Shown here: in pieces, positions 26,766-34,602 of the stretch | Position numbering within the stretch: the stretch's first letter is position 1 | How the letters are laid out: the number at the start of each line of letters is the position of its first letter | Assembly: GCA_910586775.1 (NCBI GenBank) | Contig: CAJUJN010000008.1 | Coordinates: 28,836-92,835 of the forward strand | DNA: 64,000 bases | DNA from: an uncultured Acetatifactor sp. | Lineage (GTDB): Bacteria; Bacillota; Clostridia; Lachnospirales; Lachnospiraceae | Direction: 5' to 3' | The notes under the pieces: generated by a model | Told to the model about the DNA's origin: nothing | What the model saw: only the letters and a program-made list of their open reading frames with translations | Databases searched by the model: none | Program-made: the position numbers and the translations under genes

Positions 26766-29333
26766 TCACAGCGCAAACGGCGGTAACTGCGTATACGGAT
26801 CCGGCGCCACGATATGCCATGTGGTCGTCACCTTGAACAGATCCCCGTCCACGTCCAGCTCCAGCTGGCCCGCCTGCAGCTCCGTAAAGCTTTTGGCAAT
26901 GGCAAGCCCCAGCCCGCTGCCCTCTGTATTTCTCGAAGCATCTCCCCGGACAAAGCGCTCCGTCAGTTCGGAAGAGTCCACCGTAATCTCCTGGGCGGAA
27001 ATATTTTTCAAAGTGATTACAACCGTATCGTCAATCCGAAAACCGTTCACATAAACCCTGGTTCCGGGCAAAGCGTATTTCGCAATATTCCCGAACAGAT
27101 TTTCGTAAATACGATAAGTCTTCTGGCTGTCAAGAGGAAGGATGACCTTCTCCTCCGTCAGGTTCATCCGCACGTCCAGCCCGGCTTCCCCCAGCTTATC
27201 GGACATCTCGAAGGCCACCTGCTTTACCAGGTTCATGATATCCACGTCCATGATATTCAGGGTAATATTCTGGGAGTTTGCCTTGCTGAATTCAAACAAA
27301 TCTTCTATCAGGCTCTTCAGACGCAGGGATTTGCGCTCCAGCGTGGCAAGATATTCTCTGCGCTGCGCCTCCGTTATCCCCTCCTCCTTCAGCAGGTTGA
27401 TATAAGTAATGATGGCTGTAAGGGGCGTCTTCAGATCATGGGACATATTCGTCACCAGTTCCACCTTCATCCGCTGGCTTTTCACTTCCATGTCCACGGC
27501 CTTCTGCAGCCCGTCCTGGATCTTGAAGACCTGTTCCCTGAAAGGCTCGAAGACCCCCAGATCCTCATTGATGGTCACATTCAGATGTCCCTCCGCGATC
27601 TCGTCCACCGCTTTCAGCAGTATCCGGTAGCGCTTCTGCAGCTCACTGATATATTTCCGCAAAATGACATACAGTACCAGAGAGTACACCAATGTAATGG
27701 CAAAGCCGCCTACCCAGAAGCAGCTGATCCCGAACAGGATCACCGCATTCACCACCAGCAGTTTGATAATTGTCCTGTTTGCGTTTTCCGTTAAGTCCAT
27801 ATGAGCCACCGATTCATATGCCTTCACCGCTTTGCCCTTTACAAAGGGGAAAAAGCGGTAAATCAGGCTTCTCTGTTTGACATATTCCTTCAGCCCCAGC
27901 TCTCTGAGCGCCCTGGCGCAGATTCCCATATACCAGCCGCAGAAGAAATAAATCGTCAGCACCGACAGATTGAAGATCACCACCAGAAAAGCTGCGAAAT
28001 CGACATCTCCTATATAATCGGTAAATACCCCCCCTGCCTCGCCGCTGGCCACCCAGGCGATCATGGATATGATATATTCCATAACGGCACACAGAACCGT
28101 GCCGAAGCAGAACAGGATCTCAAAGGAAACAGAGCATATCTTCTCATCCTTCCAGGGTTTCGTCCCGCCGGGCAGCGGCAGGAAACACCCCAGAAATGCC
28201 ACCGCCAGGATGCTGAAGATCACTATGCTGCCCAGTCCCGAATGCCAGTAAGCATCCGCCCCGTAAGCCTGATAAATATAGGACCTGTAGCTGTAGGAAC
28301 CACCTGACGTTATCTGCCCCACATAGAAATTGTTCTTCTTTGACTCCCATGCCTCCTTTGATACGGCGAATGTCACCGTGCAGTCCACGGGCCGCCTGAT
28401 CTTTCCGTATTCAGGTAATAACTCCAGCTGATCGCTCAGCATCGCCAGATGCAGATTATCCCGTGTCACCTCATTGGCAGACTTCCGGATCCGGCTTACA
28501 TCACTGCCGCAGATCATGTCGCCCAGAGTCACATTCCCCGCGCTGTCAAAACGGAAGCTGAGCAAAAAGTATTGCTGTTCCGGTTCCCGCAACCTGTCCT
28601 CCTCAGACATGTTTGTAACATACTGGCCGGTAGAATGGTCTTCAATAATATAGTCATAGCTGACATTCAGATCCCGAAAAGTATTCTCCAGCGACAGGAA
28701 AAAACTCTGCAGCGTAGCAAGCTCATACTCAAAATTGTCGCACTCGTTTTCCGTGAGATCATAGCGGCTGCCGTCCTCCCCCAGCTCCTGCCATCCTTCC
28801 GCCAAAAGTCCCCCGGCCTCATACGCTTCTGTCATCTCTCCCGGCAGCAAGCCTCCGGCGGCGGCTTCCTTCAGCCAGTCCGGATCCAGTTCCCCCTGGC
28901 TCAAATACTCCTCCACCGTCGGAATTTCTATCATCCAGTTTAGAAGTTGTCGGTATTCCGTTCGTTTCTGATCGTCCAGGAGCCACTGATACCCTTCTTT
29001 CATCTCCAGATAGATATCCCTGTAATCTGCGCTTTCTTCCCCTTTTACATTGTAGAGGTCACGGTAGAGCAGATAGCAGCTCTGATACAGCCAGGCAATA
29101 TTGTCCGTGTCCTCTATGGGACTGTCCTGATATTTCTCTGCCCTGGCACTGAATATGCCGTAAAAGCCGGAGAAGATCATGGCACAGACAATGCTCACCG
29201 CCACTCCCCTGAATATCCAGGGCCTCTCCTTACGCAGCCTGCGGAAACGCCCCTTTTTCCTGTGCTTTTCTTCCCTGAAAGGAGGCATCTCCTGCCATAC
29301 CACTTCTTCTTTCTTCTTTTTAAACAGTCCCAT
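26766..29333 (-). CDS. Large sensor histidine kinase (VanS-like)
   Basis: Kinase of 855 aa. A basic N-terminus (MGLFKKKKEE) leads to TM1 (about 39-62), then a large extracytoplasmic region of about 320 residues, several further transmembrane segments (about 375-575), a HAMP-like linker, HisKA with phospho-acceptor near H632 in MSHDLKTPLTAII, and HATPase with NLFGNIAKYA and GSGLGLAIAKSF. The start at 29333 follows AAGGAGG. The paired regulator is immediately upstream, separated by about 215 bp holding repeat R4b. Similar kinases sense cell-envelope stress, but the signal here is unknown. The multi-TM sensor region is larger than in VanS proper. Confidence 0.92.
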   Translation of the reverse strand: MGLFKKKKEEVVWQEMPPFREEKHRKKGRFRRLRKERPWIFRGVAVSIVCAMIFSGFYGIFSARAEKYQDSPIEDTDNIAWLYQSCYLLYRDLYNVKGEESADYRDIYLEMKEGYQWLLDDQKRTEYRQLLNWMIEIPTVEEYLSQGELDPDWLKEAAAGGLLPGEMTEAYEAGGLLAEGWQELGEDGSRYDLTENECDNFEYELATLQSFFLSLENTFRDLNVSYDYIIEDHSTGQYVTNMSEEDRLREPEQQYFLLSFRFDSAGNVTLGDMICGSDVSRIRKSANEVTRDNLHLAMLSDQLELLPEYGKIRRPVDCTVTFAVSKEAWESKKNNFYVGQITSGGSYSYRSYIYQAYGADAYWHSGLGSIVIFSILAVAFLGCFLPLPGGTKPWKDEKICSVSFEILFCFGTVLCAVMEYIISMIAWVASGEAGGVFTDYIGDVDFAAFLVVIFNLSVLTIYFFCGWYMGICARALRELGLKEYVKQRSLIYRFFPFVKGKAVKAYESVAHMDLTENANRTIIKLLVVNAVILFGISCFWVGGFAITLVYSLVLYVILRKYISELQKRYRILLKAVDEIAEGHLNVTINEDLGVFEPFREQVFKIQDGLQKAVDMEVKSQRMKVELVTNMSHDLKTPLTAIITYINLLKEEGITEAQRREYLATLERKSLRLKSLIEDLFEFSKANSQNITLNIMDVDIMNLVKQVAFEMSDKLGEAGLDVRMNLTEEKVILPLDSQKTYRIYENLFGNIAKYALPGTRVYVNGFRIDDTVVITLKNISAQEITVDSSELTERFVRGDASRNTEGSGLGLAIAKSFTELQAGQLELDVDGDLFKVTTTWHIVAPDPYTQLPPFAL

Positions 29334-29472
29334 ATTCCCCTCCTTATCGCCCCCTCCCGGCACTTCATGTACACCGACAGCGCCAACGGGCACGATACCT
29401 CAGACCTCTGGTTCCGACGAAAATTACCGCGCAGCAGCAGTGCGCCAAACCCGCTTCCCAAAGGCGACACGC

Positions 29473-29557
29473 CCTGCGGATTTGTGTGCATCTTCACAGT
29501 AAACCCTCCAGCCTTTCATGCAGGGTGGAGCAGCCCGTTGCATGGGGGTTTACTGTC
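29473..29557 (-). repeat. Dispersed repeat R4, copy b
   Basis: Inverted relative to 13042-13126 and closely similar over 85 bp. On the minus strand it starts GACAGTAAACCCCCATGCAA, which includes the stop codon of the response-regulator gene, and continues into the spacer before the kinase. Arms ACAGTAAACCC/GGGTTTACTGT form a perfect 11-bp stem. The hairpin could lower downstream kinase expression. Confidence 0.82.
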
Positions 29558-30260
29558 TGTCTATCTTATACCCCACACCCCATACGACTTTCAGATACTT
29601 GGGATTCCTGGGGTCTATCTCAATTTTCTCCCGTATATTCCGCACATGCACCATGATAGTATCCGTATTCACTGCCTTCTCATTCCATATCCGCTCATAG
29701 ATTTCGTCCGCGGAAAAGACCCTGCCCGGATTCTTGATAAGGAGCTGTACGATCTTAAACTCCATTGGAGTCAGCTTTACCGGCTCGCCGTCCACACTGA
29801 CCTCCACCGTATCTTCATTCAGTTCCAGTCCCCCGATGGTATAGATATGATCCTTATTGCCGTCCTCTTTCAATGCCGAGAGATATTTGGAATATCTGCG
29901 CAGGTGGGAATTTACCCTGGCAAGCAGTTCCAGCGGCGTGAATGGCTTGGTCACATAATCGTCCGCCCCCATGTTCAGGCCCATGATCTTATCCACTTCC
30001 TCCGACTTGGCCGACAGCATGATGACCGGAAATTCGTGTTCTTTTGACCGAAGTTTCATAAGCATGGTGACGCCGTCCATCACGGGCATCATGATATCCA
30101 CAATGGCCAGGTGGATTTCCTCCTGCTCGATCACCTTCAGCCCCTCTGCCCCGTTGGCAGCCTGAAATACCTTATAGCCCTGATTTTTCAGATAAATTTC
30201 AACTCCCTCACGGATTTCCTTGTCGTCTTCTACTACAAGAATGTGGTACTGCTGTTCCAT
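29550..30260 (-). CDS. OmpR-family response regulator (VanR-like)
   Basis: Regulator of 236 aa. Receiver: D11/D12 in LVVEDDKEIREG, D54 in LAIVDIMMPVMDG, and K103 in YVTKPFTPLELL. Winged helix: LTPMEFKIVQLL, TIMVHVRNIREKIE, and VVWGVGYKID. The ATG at 30260 follows GGGAGGA; an open frame upstream has no such site. It pairs with the kinase that follows on the same strand. The stop codon lies inside repeat R4b. Confidence 0.94.
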   Translation of the reverse strand: MEQQYHILVVEDDKEIREGVEIYLKNQGYKVFQAANGAEGLKVIEQEEIHLAIVDIMMPVMDGVTMLMKLRSKEHEFPVIMLSAKSEEVDKIMGLNMGADDYVTKPFTPLELLARVNSHLRRYSKYLSALKEDGNKDHIYTIGGLELNEDTVEVSVDGEPVKLTPMEFKIVQLLIKNPGRVFSADEIYERIWNEKAVNTDTIMVHVRNIREKIEIDPRNPKYLKVVWGVGYKIDRQ

Positions 30261-30443
30261 ATGATGTCCTCCCTTTTTCGTCATACGGTATCCGGCGCTC
30301 CCATTCCTGCTCTCACAGCCTCTGTCAGATTTCAACATTATCATCTCTCATGCCTTTCACAGCTTATACTCACGGCCGAAAGCATCTGCTCATCCTGGCA
30401 TTATGATTCCGAATAAAGAACTCTATCCATCATTCTTACAAAA

Positions 30444-31916
30444 TCAGCCCGCAGGCAGCAACCGGATATTCCGTTTTTTCTGCGTTACATTTTCCGCAAT
30501 AACACTATTATAATAATGAACCGCTTTTAACGCAACTGCTTCTTCACGATACAGGGTGCCTTTTTGAAACGCATTCTCTGCCATCTCCGCATACGGCAGC
30601 TTTCGATATATTCCATGCTTCAAAACGCCGTCTGCCGATTTCCTTCCTTCGATTTTCCACACGGCATTCATGTCCATATGGCTTTGTGTCTCCTCACACA
30701 CGGTATTTCCTACCGCCATATGTGTCTCCTCACACATGGTATTGCCTTCCGCTATACCTGCCTCCTTACACGCCGTATCTCCTTCCGCTATACCTGCCTC
30801 CTTACACGCCGTATCTCCTTCCGCCGCACGGCTTTTCCTATCTTCACACGCAATATCTTTATTCACTGTGCAATTATCCGTCTCCGCTAAGTATTCCGCC
30901 ACGGCCTGTGCATATTCCTGCGTATCCTCTTCTGTCAGAATGCCGTTTATGCCGTCATCCACCAGGTCTTCCACCCCGGATGCTCTCACCGCAATCACCG
31001 GCGCAGCCCCTGCAAAGGCTTCCAATACCACGATTCCCTGTGTCTCCGTCTTGGATGCAAACAGGAAAGCATCCGCCGCCTTAAAGTAAGGCGCTATTTC
31101 TTCATTGCGGACAGTGCCCGCAAAAATAACGGTATCTTCCAGCCCCAGCTCCCGGCTGTGCTTTTCCAGCCCTTCCCTGTCCGGCCCGTCGCCTACCATC
31201 AGCATCCGAAACGGTTTTCCGTACAGTTCCTTCACCCGGGCCAGGCTGTCAAGCAGAAATCTCACGTTTTTCTCGTTTGCCATTCTGGATACGGTCAGCA
31301 GGAAAGGCATGTTTTCAGCACCATACTGTCTGCGAATCCGCCTGCCCTCTTCCGGCTCGATATCAAAATTTTCCTTCTCGATTCCGGTGGGCAGAATCCC
31401 TGTCTTCTCCGGCCGTATCCTGCAGGTATCCGTCAGGTACTTCTGCATCCCTTCCGTAGGAGCGAACACAAAATTGCAGTGCCGCATAAAGGAGCGCAGG
31501 TACAATGGCATAAACCGGTTCATCCTGACGATTCCCTTTGTATAACTCCTGACATACTGCTCGTATCTGGTATGATAGGTAAATACCAGCGGAATATGGT
31601 ATTTCCGGGACAAGTGCACTGCCATCCTGCCGATAAGCATGGGATGATGCACATGAATGATATCATAGGAATGTTCTTTGAATTCCCTTTCAATCCGGGC
31701 GTCGAAGGGATTGGGCAGCACGATTCCCCCGATAAAGTGATTCAGGCAGGTGGAATAACGGAATACATTCTCCATATCCTGCTGCTCTTTATAAGTAGGT
31801 GCAAAGACAGTCACCTCATGTCCCAGCTCCTCCAGCCCCCTTGCCAGCCTCTCAATGGATATAGGCACCCCCGCCACAATCGGCTTATAATTGTTTGTCA
31901 TTAATGCTATCTTCAT
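30444..31916 (-). CDS. GT4 glycosyltransferase with an internal repeat insert
   Basis: Protein of 490 aa. Residues ~1-345 are a complete GT-B glycosyltransferase of family 4: N-terminal MTNNYKPIVAGVPISIERLARGLEE, a DIIHVHHPMLIGR motif, FTYHTRYEQY, and C-terminal FLFASKTETQGIVVLEAFA with the EX7E pattern. Relatives add sugars to diacylglycerol. From about 345 to 430 a low-complexity insert holds four 12-residue units (such as AEGDTACKEAGI). The C-terminal ~60 residues (YAEMAENAFQKG onward) resume normal GT4 sequence, so the repeats interrupt an otherwise ordinary enzyme. It sits between a two-component system and a DedA gene, so a lipid role is plausible. Confidence 0.88.
   Translation of the reverse strand: MKIALMTNNYKPIVAGVPISIERLARGLEELGHEVTVFAPTYKEQQDMENVFRYSTCLNHFIGGIVLPNPFDARIEREFKEHSYDIIHVHHPMLIGRMAVHLSRKYHIPLVFTYHTRYEQYVRSYTKGIVRMNRFMPLYLRSFMRHCNFVFAPTEGMQKYLTDTCRIRPEKTGILPTGIEKENFDIEPEEGRRIRRQYGAENMPFLLTVSRMANEKNVRFLLDSLARVKELYGKPFRMLMVGDGPDREGLEKHSRELGLEDTVIFAGTVRNEEIAPYFKAADAFLFASKTETQGIVVLEAFAGAAPVIAVRASGVEDLVDDGINGILTEEDTQEYAQAVAEYLAETDNCTVNKDIACEDRKSRAAEGDTACKEAGIAEGDTACKEAGIAEGNTMCEETHMAVGNTVCEETQSHMDMNAVWKIEGRKSADGVLKHGIYRKLPYAEMAENAFQKGTLYREEAVALKAVHYYNSVIAENVTQKKRNIRLLPAG
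30667..30810. repeat. Four 36-bp tandem repeats in the GT4 gene
   Basis: Units at 30667-30702, 30703-30738, 30739-30774 and 30775-30810. The last two are almost identical (GTATnnCCTTCCGCTATACC...). All are in frame and encode the 12-residue repeats of the glycosyltransferase insert. Confidence 0.88.
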
Positions 31917-31997
31917 CTCTTCCTCACACCTTTCGGACTTGCTTACGATTACCTGTATCTATACTTTCCTCAAAAAACTGAACCTGTATAGGCGCTT

Positions 31998-32513
31998 TCA
32001 CTCCAACCCCAGTATCCGGAATACCTGGTCTCCCAGCACATACCCCGCTCCGATGAATGCAAAGTTCCATATCAGAATACCACAGGCAGAGCTGATCACA
32101 TATTTCGTCAGATCCATCTTCACCACCCCTGCCGGAATGGAGACGATAGTCCTTATCATGGGAAGAAGCTTCCCCACGAACACACCCATACAGCCTTTCT
32201 GCCGTATCCACTCCAGATTTCTCTCCAGCACTTCCTTCTGTTTGGGAAATTTTCTGATATAGGCTTTCAGGAACACCTCGCCGCCCTTGCGCCCCAACGC
32301 ATACAGCGCCAGGCTTCCAAGCAGCCCCGCCGCTACAGAGATGACCATCACCCAGAAAAAACTGATATTTCCTTTCGCGGCCATGATACCGGAAAGCGGC
32401 ATAATAATTCCGGCAGGAAATCCCGGCAGGTTCAGATATTCCAACAAAACAATCACAAATATGGCAATCGCCCCATATCTGGTAAAATAGCTGGTAATTG
32501 TCGATAAGTCCAT
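31998..32513 (-). CDS. DedA/VTT-domain membrane protein
   Basis: Protein of 171 aa with four to five hydrophobic segments and the VTT (SNARE-associated) core. The core includes FPAGIIMPLSGIMAA, a GSLALYALGRKGG motif, and VGKLLPMIRTIVSIPAGVVKMD with the conserved arginine of DedA proteins. Family members act as undecaprenyl-phosphate or phospholipid transporters/flippases. GGAGGG precedes the ATG at 32513. It is located 81 bp upstream of the GT4 gene on the same strand, so the two may be co-transcribed and work on membrane lipids. Confidence 0.93.
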   Translation of the reverse strand: MDLSTITSYFTRYGAIAIFVIVLLEYLNLPGFPAGIIMPLSGIMAAKGNISFFWVMVISVAAGLLGSLALYALGRKGGEVFLKAYIRKFPKQKEVLERNLEWIRQKGCMGVFVGKLLPMIRTIVSIPAGVVKMDLTKYVISSACGILIWNFAFIGAGYVLGDQVFRILGLE

Positions 32514-32671
32514 AATATTTCCCTCCTGTCCTAAGGAAGTGCCCAAAAGTTATTTCTGCACAATTCCTGAGCGAATTTTTGTCTTTTGTTTTTTTGTTTC
32601 ATTGAGGACAGTATATGAGAAAAAAATAAAGTTAGGTTACAGGGATTTTGGAAGAAATTCTAAAGATAATT

Positions 32672-32707
32672 GAAAAAGAATAAAAAGGGCAGCAATCACC
32701 GCCCTTT
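32672..32707 (-). terminator. Rho-independent terminator of cassette 2
   Basis: On the minus strand AAAGGGC/GCCCTTT arms (32687-32707) are followed by TTTTTATTCTTTTT. It lies about 100 bp past the last ABC gene and ends the exporter operon. Confidence 0.85.
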
Positions 32708-32805
32708 CGGATAGTTCCGCAGATTCCGCTTTCGTTCCTTACATCTGCACACAATCAAAGTAATTCATGGTTTTTGTATCTCACTTCCCTACTCTTTTCA
32801 GAACA

Positions 32806-34602
32806 TTAATACCACTTTGCCTGCTCCCCCCATATCCGGGCATATTCCCCTCCGGCGCTTTTCAGTTCCTCATGGCTACCGCATTCCACCACCTTTCCCT
32901 CTTTCATGACCACTACTTTATCTGCATGCTGGCAGATTCCTACTCTGTGAGAAATAACTACAGATGTCCTGCCCTGAATCAGATTTAAAAATCCGGTGAG
33001 AACCTCATACTCAACCAGCGGATCCAACGCACTGGTTGGTTCGTCCAGCACAATCAGCTCACTGTCCCGGAAAAGGCCCCTGGCTATGGCCACTTTCTGC
33101 CACTCTCCGCCGGACAGCTCACAGCCGCCGTATTCCCTTCCCAGCTGAACATCCAGGCCGCCGATGCTCTGTATCAGTTCCTGCATGCCCACGACATCTG
33201 TCACCTTCCGGATACGTCCCTCGTCTCTCATGTGTTCAAAATCGCTGATGCAGATATTCTCACGAAAGGAAAAATTATAATGCACGAAATCCTGTGACAC
33301 CAGGGAAATATCGCGGTACAACTCCTTCTTTCGTATTTTCGAAATGTTCTGTCCGTCATAACGAATTTCCCCGGAAGCAGCCCGGTAAGCGCCGGTAAGC
33401 ACCTTGGAAAGCGTGGTTTTCCCTGAACCGTTGACCCCTACGATGACTATGTGTTCGCCTTTTCGAATATCCAGATCCACTCCGTTCAGGGTATCCTGTT
33501 CCGCGCCGGGATAACGGAAATGTACATTCCTGAGTTTGATTCCAGTCTCCCCTTTCGCAGGACGGGCATGATTTTCCTCCATGGAATGACAGGGCTCTCC
33601 GCCCTCATCCTCTGTCTCCGCCTGAAAGAAATCGTAATACTCCTCCACATGGTGGTAGGATTGAAGAAACGCTGTCACAAAACTGCTCAGCATAAAAAGC
33701 TGATCCTGCAGCAGACCAAAGGCCATCAGACATGCGGCAAACTGCCCTGCCGCCAGTTCGCCCTGCAGCATCAGCACCAACGCGATAGCCACATTTGCCA
33801 CATAACAGCAGTTTCTTACCAGTACGCCCAACGCAGACAGGCGCACCGCTTTCAGCTCCAGTTCCTCCATCTCCTGTACCACATCCACATTAGTTCTCAC
33901 CCATTTTTTCTTCAGGAATTCCTGAAACCCCATGGTACGCATTTCTTTTACCGGTTCCTTCGTGCAGAAAAGCCGCCACAGATATGCCAGCCGCCTCCGC
34001 TTCGCAGACTGTCCCCGATATACCTTATTCCGCCGCCTTTCCGATATATATTCAATCAGCAGATGGGGCACTACTCCCAATACCGCGCCGGGCAGCAGCC
34101 AGACAGAAAAGCTTCCCACCACGAAAAATGTGCTGATGCAGAGCAGCGCCGCCTCCACATCTATCAGCAGATAGGAAAGCATCCTGCTTCCCGCCAGATG
34201 CTGCGAGTAAGCCGCATCTGCTTTCCGGAAGCCGTCCAGCACAGTTTTATCTTCCAGAGCTTCCAGACGCATTTTACGGGCAAACTCATACATTTTACTT
34301 CCGTAAAACGTTTCTTTCCGGCACTCGCCGTACAGCCCCACCGCCCGCAACAGAAGGGTGCAAACGGACGGAAATCCGATGCAGATGCACAGAAATATGA
34401 TTTTACGTTTAAAAATTCTTATATTTACATCATTCAGTTCGGGTGCCAGCTGAAAAATTTCTGCAATCAGAAGCGGATGCCATACCTTCAGAATGCCCTC
34501 CGCTATGCTGGTGAACAGCTTTCCCCAAAACAACAGGGGCATGAATCTCATGATATCCTGTATGCAGCGCCCAAAATATCTGCCGCTCATATTTTTCGTC
34601 AT
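32806..34602 (-). CDS. ABC exporter half-transporter, cassette 2, second
   Basis: Fused permease-ATPase of 598 aa. Transmembrane domain about 20-310; ATPase domain about 350-595 with Walker A GVNGSGKTT, Q-loop LVSQDFVHYNF, signature LSGGEWQK, Walker B LIVLDEPTSALD, and H-loop ISHRVG. The ATG at 34600-34602 overlaps the stop of the preceding half-transporter (ATGA) and follows GGGGG at 9 nt. An earlier ATG sits too close to that site. The direct coupling indicates a heterodimer. A terminator at 32672-32707 marks the end of the operon. Confidence 0.9.
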   Translation of the reverse strand: MTKNMSGRYFGRCIQDIMRFMPLLFWGKLFTSIAEGILKVWHPLLIAEIFQLAPELNDVNIRIFKRKIIFLCICIGFPSVCTLLLRAVGLYGECRKETFYGSKMYEFARKMRLEALEDKTVLDGFRKADAAYSQHLAGSRMLSYLLIDVEAALLCISTFFVVGSFSVWLLPGAVLGVVPHLLIEYISERRRNKVYRGQSAKRRRLAYLWRLFCTKEPVKEMRTMGFQEFLKKKWVRTNVDVVQEMEELELKAVRLSALGVLVRNCCYVANVAIALVLMLQGELAAGQFAACLMAFGLLQDQLFMLSSFVTAFLQSYHHVEEYYDFFQAETEDEGGEPCHSMEENHARPAKGETGIKLRNVHFRYPGAEQDTLNGVDLDIRKGEHIVIVGVNGSGKTTLSKVLTGAYRAASGEIRYDGQNISKIRKKELYRDISLVSQDFVHYNFSFRENICISDFEHMRDEGRIRKVTDVVGMQELIQSIGGLDVQLGREYGGCELSGGEWQKVAIARGLFRDSELIVLDEPTSALDPLVEYEVLTGFLNLIQGRTSVVISHRVGICQHADKVVVMKEGKVVECGSHEELKSAGGEYARIWGEQAKWY

